In this document: positions 1 to 8,500 of the stretch, piece by piece
How positions within the stretch are numbered: the first letter of the stretch is position 1
Layout: the number at the start of each line of letters is the position of its first letter
Assembly (NCBI RefSeq): GCF_002741035.1
Contig: NZ_CP016808.1
Coordinates: 558,001-622,000, forward strand
Direction: 5' to 3'
Length of the DNA: 64,000 bases
From: Paenibacillus sp. BIHB 4019
Lineage (GTDB): Bacteria; Bacillota; Bacilli; Paenibacillales; Paenibacillaceae
Notes under the pieces: model-generated
Seen by the model: the letters and a program-made list of their open reading frames with translations, nothing else
The model's database searches: none
What the model was told of the DNA's origin: nothing
Made by a program: the position numbers and the translations under genes

Positions 1-51
1 CCTCTTTTTTCAGGCTCTATTCAGCCCTCCGCCTATCATTTTCCCTAAGTT

Positions 52-1938
52 TTAGGAATAGCTTGTTCGTTTGAACGTCGCGTCGTTTTTGGCAGTCGTT
101 GTAGTGAGCGCGCTCAAGGCATCCAGCCGCAGCACATAGTTATAATGGCGAACGTAATAGCCCGGCTGGCTGTACGATTCGAAGGAGATTTTCGTGCTGT
201 CTCCGAGCCCGCTGACGATGTTGAAGGTCGCATCCTGCTTGAAGGCATCCGATCCATCATATTGCTGCAGCACAATCTGGTTGCTGGCATTGCGACGGAA
301 AAAATAGCCCGGGTAATTGATCGACTCCATCGATACCGATGACGAGCTCGCAAGTCCCGGCACCACACGGAACTGCGAGTCCGCGACAGGCGATACGCTC
401 GCATCTACGCGCCCAATAAAGTTGCTGTGGCGAATGTAGTAACCAGTAAGAGCGCCCGCTTCAAAAGTGCTGTAGCCCGTCGCCTCGGCAGTCGCTGGTC
501 CGAACAGTCGAACCTCATGCAGCGTTGGCGTATACCAGTTGCCCGGATTGTTAAACAGCACGGCATTCACCATATTAATTCGTACATATCGCGCCGTAAA
601 ATGTACCGCATCGGTCGTGAAGCCATATGCGGTATTCGTTGTGCGGTCGATCGCGGCGTAATTCACGCCGTCGTTGCTGATTTCGATTTTATATTTGTAA
701 TAGCCCTCGGAGCCCTTATACATAAACCACGAAATGTCGACCTCGGTAATCGTCTTCGGTGCGCCAAAATCCACCTGCCACCATGCAGGCCAGCTGTTGT
801 TTGCAGCTGCCCATGATACTTGGGCATTGCCGTCATTGGCATTTGCTGCGCTGCTTCCAGAGGCGGTGCTGCTGGCGATCGCGGTTTTGCCTAGCGCATG
901 GTTGACCTGTGAGGGCAGCGTGACCGCGCCAGTACTTGCATCAATGCCCCATGAGCTGTACCAGTCAAGTGTTGCGCTGCTGCTTGCATCATTCAGCGTA
1001 AGCGGCAGCCAGATGAATTTGTGATCGCTGAGATTGAGCGGATTCCAGCGGTCCGCCATATAGATGTAGGTGGTGGCAGAGCTGCCCGTCACGGTCATAA
1101 TATTTTCAATCTGCGAGCTGTAAGCTGCCGGATCGCCAAAGGGCGAAATTGCAGACCATGTGCCATTCATCGCCGAGGCTGTAGAATAGCCGCCTTGATT
1201 CGGATACCAGCCCGAAGCCTGCGAGGTGAATAAATAATACGTATTATTTTTCTTCACGACAGCAGGCGCTTCACGGTAACCGTTCTCATAAATCCAGCCG
1301 ACAAAGCTGCTGACGCCGGTGAAATTGGCATTCAGCTTAAAAATCGCCATCGTATCGTTGGCGCCGCCATTTTTCCTTGAAGCGGTAATGAGGTAGGCGC
1401 TGCCGTCGGTATCGGCAAACACCGTCATATCCCGTGACTCGTAGTCCAGCGGCCGGAAGCTGCCCTGATACGTAAACGCCCCGTCCGGCGTCGAGCTCGT
1501 CGCAACCGCAACGCGGGCGAGCGAATAATCGCTGCCATTCTCGTAATGCATCCAAAGCACATATTTGCCTGTTGCGGCGTTATAGATGACCTTCGGGCGC
1601 TCAATCTTGCTCGTATTCAGCTCCGTTGCCGAGGTTTTAGTCAGCACGCTGCTGCGGAAGGTCCAATTTTTGAGATCGCTGGATGTATACACGTTAACAG
1701 CATCGAAGGTTCCGCTCGTTGCATGCTCGCCATACCAATAGTAGGTAGAACCGACTTTTAAAATGTTGCCGCTGTTCGCAAGTATTGGATTGCCTGCGGT
1801 GTCTTTCCAATCCGTCCCGTTCACAATGCTGACGCTTGCAGCGTTGGCACGGCCCGCCGGAATCGCTCCGGCAGCAATCGAAAGCAGTAGAGTAAGCAGC
1901 AAAACAGCGATCAGACTTCTTTTTCCCATAATCACCAT
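52..1938 (-). CDS. Secreted GH43-family glycosidase with CBM32 and AbfB modules
   Basis: Predicted extracellular glycoside hydrolase of 628 aa. Residues 1-33 form a signal peptide (basic start, long Leu/Ala core, cleavage after ANA). Residues about 35-345 look like the five-bladed GH43 fold, closest in motifs to the exo-beta-1,3-galactanase branch (GH43_24): YYWYGEH, ERPKVIYN, SRDMTVFADTDGSAYL and YREAPAV. Residues about 350-480 resemble an F5/8 type C (CBM32) sugar-binding domain. Residues 487-628 resemble an AbfB arabinofuranose-binding trefoil, with repeated GYYIRH/GYFFRR/GYYVRH motifs. The ATG start is preceded by AAGGAGG at 9 nt. A near-perfect cre site lies 75 nt upstream, suggesting CcpA control. 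The family and modules are seen; the substrate (arabinogalactan side chains or beta-1,3-galactan) is inferred. Confidence 0.85.
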   Translation of the reverse strand: MVIMGKRSLIAVLLLTLLLSIAAGAIPAGRANAASVSIVNGTDWKDTAGNPILANSGNILKVGSTYYWYGEHATSGTFDAVNVYTSSDLKNWTFRSSVLTKTSATELNTSKIERPKVIYNAATGKYVLWMHYENGSDYSLARVAVATSSTPDGAFTYQGSFRPLDYESRDMTVFADTDGSAYLITASRKNGGANDTMAIFKLNANFTGVSSFVGWIYENGYREAPAVVKKNNTYYLFTSQASGWYPNQGGYSTASAMNGTWSAISPFGDPAAYSSQIENIMTVTGSSATTYIYMADRWNPLNLSDHKFIWLPLTLNDASSSATLDWYSSWGIDASTGAVTLPSQVNHALGKTAIASSTASGSSAANANDGNAQVSWAAANNSWPAWWQVDFGAPKTITEVDISWFMYKGSEGYYKYKIEISNDGVNYAAIDRTTNTAYGFTTDAVHFTARYVRINMVNAVLFNNPGNWYTPTLHEVRLFGPATAEATGYSTFEAGALTGYYIRHSNFIGRVDASVSPVADSQFRVVPGLASSSSVSMESINYPGYFFRRNASNQIVLQQYDGSDAFKQDATFNIVSGLGDSTKISFESYSQPGYYVRHYNYVLRLDALSALTTTTAKNDATFKRTSYS

Positions 1939-2012
1939 GCTTGAACTCCTCCTTTATAATGATGCGCCGCCTGGCTCGCCTTGGCAGCACACACCCCTTA
2001 TACTAACATTTA

Positions 2013-2026
2013 TGTAAGCGATTTCA
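2013..2026 (-). promoter_or_regulatory. Candidate CcpA cre site upstream of the GH43 gene
   Basis: TGTAAGCGATTTCA fits the Bacillus cre consensus TGWNANCGNTNWCA at every defined position. It lies about 75 nt upstream of the GH43 start codon, where glucose repression would act at or just before the promoter. Binding is inferred. Confidence 0.55.
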
Positions 2027-2203
2027 ATTGAACAATCCGGCGAAGGGTGAACGATTTGGACTACGGCCGAAAAGGGACAGAAAATGAGTACTTTATCAGA
2101 AATTTGCTATTCAAACTCGTTTATTGTAACATTTTATTAGTTTGAGAGATTGCTAGTTTTGCTGCCCATTTTTTTATATTTATACATTCAGGAGATGATC
2201 TAG

Positions 2204-3163
2204 ATTAGTTACGCTGCTGCATTTGCAATGTCTTTCATTATTGTGCTGCTGCTTATTCCTCCGCTTCGCAAGCTCGCTTTCCGCATCGATTTTGTGGACA
2301 AGCCCCGCAAGGATGTCGAACGCAAAATACATAAAGAGCCGATTCCACTCACGGCGAGCTATGCTATTTTTGTCGGCTTCATGGCAACGTATTTGGTGTT
2401 TGTAGATGAAATTACAATGAAAACAGTAGCTATTATTATAAGCTCGATTTTGCTGCTCATTATTGGCACGATTGACGATTGGTACAAGACGCATGGCAAG
2501 GATTTTCCGTCTCTGCCGAAAATGCTCGTTCAAGTGTCAGCCGCAGCAATCGTATTTTTCGCAGGGGTTTCGTTCGAGGGCTTCTATAATCCGCTTAGCG
2601 GGGAGTTCGTCAACCTGCCTTATGCTTTGCAATTCGTGCTGACGATTTTATGGATCTTCGGCGTAACGACCGTCATTAACTTCTCGGATGGCATGGATGG
2701 CTTGGCGGGCGGCCTGTCGACGATTTCAGCTGTGACGCTGTTTATTGTCGCCCTCACCAAGGGACAAAGCGATTCCGCGATGCTGGCTATTATTTTGATC
2801 GGAGCTGCGATTGCGTACTTGCGTTACAACAAGCCTCCGGCGAAAATTTTTATGGGCGACGCTGGCGCGACGTTCCTCGGCTTCATGCTCGGGGTTATTG
2901 CCCTCGATGGCGCCTTCAAGCAGGCGACCGTGCTGTCGATATTCATTCCGATTTTAGCGCTTGGCGTACCGATCTTCGATAACATCTTCGTCGTAATCAA
3001 GCGCATGATGCAGGGCAAGCCGATCTATCAGGCAGATGCGACACAGGTCCATTACCGTCTGCTGCATTCCGGCCTCAAACCTAAGCAGGTATTGTCATTT
3101 TTATTCTTGATTAGCGTATGCTTCTCGCTATTTTCGATTATTTTGCTTATGATTCCGGTATAG
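2204..3163 (+). CDS. tagO: TagO/WecA-type undecaprenyl-phosphate GlcNAc-1-phosphate transferase
   Basis: Polytopic membrane enzyme of the MraY/WecA/TagO glycosyltransferase 4 family, which moves a UDP-linked N-acetylhexosamine phosphate onto undecaprenyl phosphate at the start of wall teichoic acid or other surface-glycan synthesis. Family motifs are visible: IDDWYKTHG (Asp pair), NFSDGMDGLAGG, FMGDAGATFLGF and the late cytoplasmic QVHYRLLHSG histidine loop; about ten hydrophobic helices. The first in-frame ATG is at 2228, but the only good ribosome binding site (AGGAG, 2190-2194) is 33 nt before it and exactly 9 nt before an in-frame ATT at 2204, whose extra residues (SYAAAFA) extend helix 1. 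I therefore place the start at ATT; the ATG at 2228 is the fallback. Symbol by family resemblance only. A terminator follows directly. Confidence 0.85.
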   Translation: MSYAAAFAMSFIIVLLLIPPLRKLAFRIDFVDKPRKDVERKIHKEPIPLTASYAIFVGFMATYLVFVDEITMKTVAIIISSILLLIIGTIDDWYKTHGKDFPSLPKMLVQVSAAAIVFFAGVSFEGFYNPLSGEFVNLPYALQFVLTILWIFGVTTVINFSDGMDGLAGGLSTISAVTLFIVALTKGQSDSAMLAIILIGAAIAYLRYNKPPAKIFMGDAGATFLGFMLGVIALDGAFKQATVLSIFIPILALGVPIFDNIFVVIKRMMQGKPIYQADATQVHYRLLHSGLKPKQVLSFLFLISVCFSLFSIILLMIPV

Positions 3164-3176
3164 CGCGTGTTATACA

Positions 3177-3208
3177 AAATCCCCCTGCCGCGTGGCAGGG
3201 GGATTTTT
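3177..3208. terminator. Bidirectional intrinsic terminator
   Basis: CCCCCTGCC, a 4-nt loop, GGCAGGGGG and ATTTTT. A-rich sequence on the other side gives a T run on the minus strand too, so it can serve both the tagO-like gene and the converging SLH-cohesin gene. Confidence 0.9.
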
Positions 3209-3232
3209 CATGGCTGCGTTGAATAGCGGCTG

Positions 3233-4546
3233 TTAATTCAAGCGCTGCATCACGCGGTGCAGCAGCACGCTGACTTCGGCACGTATCGCATGCTCGCCCG
3301 GAGCAAAAAGCTTGTCCGTCCGCCCTTGCAGCAGCTCCTGCCCGTACAAATACGCAATATCCTGCTCTGCCCAGTGCCCGCTAATATCGCTAAACGGATG
3401 CCCGGCGGACGAGGCTTCTCCCGGCACGCCAGCTTGCTTGGCCTCGTTTGCCGGCGAGGCTTCCGCTGCTTCTCCCGTTGCAGGCTTTGCAGCTGCTGCG
3501 GAAGAAGCGGCCTCCGCCGCGCCGAGCGCCTTAAGCTGCCGCGACAGCACGGCAGCAATTTCCGCCCGCGTAATCGGCTGGTTCGGCAGAAAAGCGCTGC
3601 CTTGCGACCGCTCTACACCTTGCAGCAGGCCACTTGCCGCAGCCGTCTCCACATAGTCGTATGACCAATCGCTTTTGCCCACATCGGTAAAAGCAGGGAT
3701 GGACTGCTGCTTCATATCCAGCTCAAATGCCAGTACAGCGGCCTTCGCGAATTCTGCCCGCGTCATTAGGCGCCCCGGCTCAAAAGCGCCAGCGGCCGTA
3801 CCTTGCATCACCTGCTCCAGTGCCAGCTCCCCGACAGCTGCGGAAGCCCATTTCAGCTTTGCAACTGCTTCATAATCCTTGAATTGCTTAAGGCGCTGCT
3901 CCACGGTCAATTGGGCAGCAGCTTTCGCAGGCGCTTGTCCAACGATTTTCGCCGCACCTTCCTTTACGGGTCCGGCGCCAATGCTGACGACTGGCTCAGT
4001 CACTCTATGCTGGATATTACGTCCCGGATTATCCGGCAAAATAATAATCGACTTCGCCAAGCTGAAGCTCGCTGCTCCATCCTTCACCGCCTTGAAGGCC
4101 ACACTGCCCAGCTTGCCGTAGCCTGAAAATAATGCCGGGCCGCGCTGGGCCGTCGCCTCGGCAATCTGAATCAGACCTGCTGCTGCATCAAGCTTGTTCA
4201 GCAGCTGCATGGGGCTCGCCGAAGCTGCAAATACTGCAGGCCGCAGCAGCGCCCCCGCCCCTTTTTCAACTACAGGCGTTATCCGCTCCGTATCGTATTT
4301 CATATGTACCTCATAGCCCTGGACTCCGCCGTAGCTCCCCTTAAACCCTTGCAGCCATACGGCGACCTCAAACTCCTCGCCAGCCTTCACCTGGCCCGCA
4401 GAAGGGACAATGCGAATTTGCGGCAGCTTGTCTGCCTCCACTTTCTCGGCTACCGCGGCGGCAACCGTACCAATTCCCAGCCATGCAGCGGCCAGCAGGC
4501 CAGCCCCCATCAAGAACAACCATTTTGAATGCAGACTCCCTCTCAA
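3233..4546 (-). CDS. SLH-anchored surface protein with cohesin-like domain
   Basis: Predicted secreted wall-bound protein, 437 aa. An N-terminal signal peptide (about 1-33) precedes a beta-rich cohesin-like domain (about 40-195; the opening IRIVPSAGQVKAGEEFEVAV and the GYEVHMKYDTERI strand are typical of cohesins). Three SLH repeats follow (about 210-275, 283-345 with FTDVGKSDWSYDY, and 385-437 with FSDISGHWAEQDIAYL), separated by an Ala/Glu-rich linker. SLH repeats bind pyruvylated wall polysaccharide; a cohesin binds a dockerin. The next large gene on the same strand is a dockerin-bearing protease, so this could be its surface receptor. The start is TTG with AGGAG 9 nt upstream; an ATG slightly upstream is in another frame. 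The cohesin call rests on fold-like pattern, less certain than the SLH call. Confidence 0.8.
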   Translation of the reverse strand: MRGSLHSKWLFLMGAGLLAAAWLGIGTVAAAVAEKVEADKLPQIRIVPSAGQVKAGEEFEVAVWLQGFKGSYGGVQGYEVHMKYDTERITPVVEKGAGALLRPAVFAASASPMQLLNKLDAAAGLIQIAEATAQRGPALFSGYGKLGSVAFKAVKDGAASFSLAKSIIILPDNPGRNIQHRVTEPVVSIGAGPVKEGAAKIVGQAPAKAAAQLTVEQRLKQFKDYEAVAKLKWASAAVGELALEQVMQGTAAGAFEPGRLMTRAEFAKAAVLAFELDMKQQSIPAFTDVGKSDWSYDYVETAAASGLLQGVERSQGSAFLPNQPITRAEIAAVLSRQLKALGAAEAASSAAAAKPATGEAAEASPANEAKQAGVPGEASSAGHPFSDISGHWAEQDIAYLYGQELLQGRTDKLFAPGEHAIRAEVSVLLHRVMQRLN

Positions 4547-4631
4547 ATCCCATCTCTCCTGTCCTCGGCTTTTTACGCCATGCCCATCGCTTGCCTTGTG
4601 ACCAAATATTATTTTTTAAAAGGCGGTTTTC

Positions 4632-5270
4632 TTAAAGAGTATTGCTATTATGCGGAAGCGGTCTAAAAGTTGTTAGGTTGCCTGCCCAATCTTTTTTTTC
4701 AAGTTTATAATAGTTATATTTTTCGTTATCGATCTCGATCATACTCTGAAAGTTAAAACCACATTTATCTATTACTCTATTTGACGGAATGTTGTCTATT
4801 AGAGCAATAGCACTAAGCACCTCTACGTTCGTACTCTCAAATAAATAATTAGTCATTCCTTGTGAGGCTTGGGTTGTATAACCTCTGCCTCTATGATCTT
4901 TTGAAATTGCATACATGATTTCTCTGTTTGGCGGTGGTAATTCGTCTTTCATTCCTGAACAACACCAACCGATAAATTCTCCAGTCTCTTTCAAAATAAT
5001 TCCTAATCGAAGACGGAGATCACCAATGTCTTCACCTTTCGATACCGTATTGAAAAACTGTTTGTTCTCTGGAATTTCATAGTTGATAAACCAATCTTTC
5101 CGCTGCTCTTTAGATACGTTCCAGCCTGGCAAATACTCATGTATTTCAGGTTGCCAGGTGAGTGAATGAAAATGATCTAAATCAGTAGCCAAGAATTCTC
5201 TTAGAATCACATCCTTGCAGTCAATCGTAAATGCATTTTCCTCTGGAACGGAACGAGTATTAGTGTCCAT
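4632..5270 (-). CDS. GNAT family N-acetyltransferase
   Basis: Soluble acetyl-CoA-dependent acyltransferase, 212 aa, resembling the RimJ/RimL-like branch of GNAT enzymes. The opening VILREFLATDLDHFHSL is the usual first strand and helix; SKDHRGRGYTTQA is the acetyl-CoA pyrophosphate loop (R-G-x-G); the late segment IPSNRVIDKCGFNFQ matches the conserved Asn/Lys-x-GF end of the fold. A GGGAG ribosome binding site lies 8 nt from the ATG. The gene is clearly more AT-rich than the protease and SLH genes on both sides and separates them, so it may be a later insertion. The acetyl acceptor is unknown. Confidence 0.8.
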   Translation of the reverse strand: MDTNTRSVPEENAFTIDCKDVILREFLATDLDHFHSLTWQPEIHEYLPGWNVSKEQRKDWFINYEIPENKQFFNTVSKGEDIGDLRLRLGIILKETGEFIGWCCSGMKDELPPPNREIMYAISKDHRGRGYTTQASQGMTNYLFESTNVEVLSAIALIDNIPSNRVIDKCGFNFQSMIEIDNEKYNYYKLEKKDWAGNLTTFRPLPHNSNTL

Positions 5271-5439
5271 GATAATTCTCCCTCTATAAACTATACTAAT
5301 GTCTATAATAACTCTCTAAGAGAATCTATTGCGAGGGTAAAATCACTATAATTGTTTTTATTTTGCTACCATATTTCAGAAAACAGCCTATTAAAAAAGA
5401 GAAGGCTCAGATTTCAACCATACCTATGTGGCATCCTGC

Positions 5440-5468
5440 AAATAAAGAGGGGAGCCGGTCGCGCTCCC
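5440..5468 (-). terminator. Intrinsic terminator of the dockerin protease gene
   Basis: On the minus strand, GGGGAGC, a 6-nt loop, GCTCCCC and TCTTTATTT, about 100 nt after the protease stop codon. Confidence 0.8.
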
Positions 5469-5509
5469 CTTCCATTGTTTCACCACGGTTTCATGATCAG
5501 CCATTTGTC

Positions 5510-5545
5510 ACTTGTTTCTTGTTTCTTGTTTCTTACTTGTTTCTT
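5510..5545. repeat. Short tandem repeat, TTTCTTG heptamers
   Basis: About five copies of a 7-nt unit (TTTCTTG twice, TTTCTTA, a partial CTTG, TTTCTTG) lie between the protease stop codon and its terminator. No reading frame is affected. Confidence 0.75.
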
Positions 5546-5570
5546 GCCTTTTTCCTTTACCTCTTGCCGC

Positions 5571-8500
5571 TTACAGCTTGAAGTTGCCTAAAACGAAGGA
5601 AATATCGAGCAGATCAACCGCGTTATCCCGGTTAATATCCGCTGCGCTTGCTTGCGCATTTGCCCAGCTCGTGCTCCGCGACTTGCCGAACTGCTTGGCA
5701 ACAAGCTGGAGATCGGCCAGATCGATTTTGCCGTCGCCATTTACGTCGCCCGCCAGAAGCGGTCCGACATTAAGCGTCGTATCTTCGCCTGCCACCGTCA
5801 CCGAAGCAGCCGAAGCCACATGGCCTGGCGCTACTACGCGCACCGTGTAAGTGCCCGCTGGGACAAGCAGCGTATAGCTTCCATCCGCCTTCACTTCACC
5901 GACAGCTGCAACCTCTTTGCTTGCTGTAATGGCCTCTACGACAACTTTATGAACGCCATCGGCACCTTGGTACCAAGTCTCGCTGTAATTCACACCGCTG
6001 CCGAAAGCCTCAGCCGTTATTTTGCCTGTAATCCGATGTTCCGGCTCAATAGGACCCGCCGTCACCGTAACAGATGCGTCACTCACGCTGCTGTAGGAGA
6101 TTTCTTGCGTGTCGCTGTTCAATGCCCTTACATTGGACAATTTAAAATCCCGTTTTCCGGTACTGCCACTGGAAAAATGGAACGTTGCCAGCGTCCCGGA
6201 GCCGCTGTAGCCGCTATGATCTCCGGTCAAGGATATGACATAATCGCTCCTTGCAGTGCCGTTGCCGAGATCGACAATCGTCTCATCTACGATAAGCGAT
6301 CCGCCAGGATTCGCCTGCTGCTGGTAGGTCGACAATGCAACGCTTGGCTCCACTGAGCCTTTCACCAGCGAGCTGTCATACGTCAAGCTGAATTGCGCCG
6401 CATACAAACCCTTAACATGAGCAAAATTCACATCAATGTCAAAGGTTTCTCCTGTCCGTACGCTGGACTTTGAAGCAACCGCCGCTAATGTGGCAGGCTG
6501 CTGAGCCGTACTCTCATAATGGACAACAAAGGCTGGCTCAATGACGCCATTATCGGCGGCATCATACACATACACGTCAAATGTATTGCTTCCTTGGACA
6601 ATTGGCACCGGAATCTCAAAACGCCCGTCTGCTGCAATCGTCGCATCATACTGCTGCAAATCGCCTTTTGCATCCTCAGCTATCGCAGCAGCGCCCACTG
6701 CCGAATAATCGCCGAACAAAGTAATGAGTCGGTCGCTAATAATCCGCCCGCTAATCACGCCCTCACTGCCCGTAACGGCAATCGGCGGATCAGATAGCTC
6801 CGCAACTGGAGCCTGCACATCCACGATAAATTCGGCCAGCTGGTCCAGCAAATAATCTTCGTTCCCAAGACCAACCCAAGGCACGACGACATATTGGCCT
6901 TCCCCAAGCTGCTGAGGGCCAAGTGCCGTCAATATTTCCCCGTCCCAGCCTTCAACGATGTAGCTGCCCGGGCTAATCCCTTGCGCGCTTTCCACAATGA
7001 CCCCTTTCCAGGACAAATTGCTTCCCGAAACCGCATAAACATCCAGTGAAAAATACGGCAGCGTGGCATTTACGCGGAACTTAAGGTCGGTCGTATCCGC
7101 TGCCCCATCACCATTTGGCGAAAAGAGAAACGGTTCAAGCGTGATTTCCGATACTTTTGCCGGAAGCTCCACATCGCCCACATAGACAGCTAGCGGAAGC
7201 TGTATCGTCTGTCCTGCACCTTGAATGACGACCTCGCCCTCGTAACGGCCAACGGCTGCTGCTTCAGCTACATGCAGCGCTACATCGAAGGAAGCAGTAC
7301 CTCCTGCCGCCAACGCGAACTGTTCTTCGCTAACACTCAGCTCGCCCGCTGCCTCGCCATACCATATCGTCGATACGGCATACGAGCTTCCTGCTCCGGA
7401 AATATCCTTTACTTGAATGGTTTTTGCCGACTCAGTCCCGGCGGCCAGCGCTCCGAAAGATAAGCTGCCCGTCAAATAGGATGTAGCGGCTGATCCTGCT
7501 ACCGCAACCGTCGTTTCTTCCACGAGCGCTATCGCTTTGGCATGGGAGATTTGCTCCAAGTCAATCCGTCCTGCCCCTTGATCCATATGCGAATAACGCT
7601 CGCCGCTGCGATCTGCCAGCTTCTTCGCATTGTTCATCAGCAGCCCCTTCACCTCAAACGGAGTAAGCCCCCGCTTCTTTTGAAGCAGCAGCGCCGCAGC
7701 ACCTGCAATATGCGGGCTTGCCATGCTCGTGCCTTGCTTATTTTCATAAGCATCCGTATAATCGCCGCCATACGCAGGTATGGATGAACGAATGGCTACA
7801 CCTGGCGCCGTTATATCCGGCTTAATAGCCAGACCCGGCAGCGATGGGCCGCGCGAGCTGAAATCTCCCATCATATCCTGCTCTATCACTGTGCTGAAGT
7901 CGATCGAATACCCGCCAGCCCCAGCTGCGTCAACCTTCGCTTTGAGCGCAAGTCCATCCTCCTGCGAGATGCTAAGCGTTGGGACATAATCGACTCCGGC
8001 ATTGAGCGTTCCGCTAAATTCGCCTGTCGCATTGTTATAAATAATGACAGCCGCAGCTCCGGCATTTAAAGCATTTAGCGCCTTTTCTCCAAAAGTAATG
8101 GAGCCCCGTGAAATGAGGGCAGCTTTCCCCGTCACCTCTTTGCCAATGAAATCTGCCGCTGTTCCAAAGCCGGCATATACAAGCTCCAGTGCACTATTTT
8201 CCAAATCTCCAAGCTCTGGAGAATAGGCCATGTACGTACCATAAATGCGGCCTGCACCAGTTCCTGTCAGCACTGGCACCGATAGTGGCGGCGAAGATGC
8301 ACCGACGGAAATCGCCAGCTCTGCAGTAGCTGGAACACCAACCGTATACGGCTCTGGTCCATCATTGCCGTTCGCCGCAACCGCCACGACGCCTGCCAGC
8401 ATCACATTATTCAGCGCGACGGCGCTAGCCTCGAACTGGTCATTAAAGTCATCGCCCAGCGAAAGGTTAATGACATCCATCCCGTCAGTAACCGATCGCT

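Noticed and set aside
1..51. A terminator downstream of the GH43 gene
   Set aside because: Only a 4-bp stem is visible and no T run follows, so the case is too weak.
5510..5545. CRISPR-like array
   Set aside because: Units are only 7 nt with no spacers, and no cas genes are present.
5652..6356. A 234-codon plus-strand frame opposite the dockerin region of the subtilase
   Set aside because: Antisense to the dockerin and cohesin-like region; no ribosome binding site, no recognisable domain and atypical composition.
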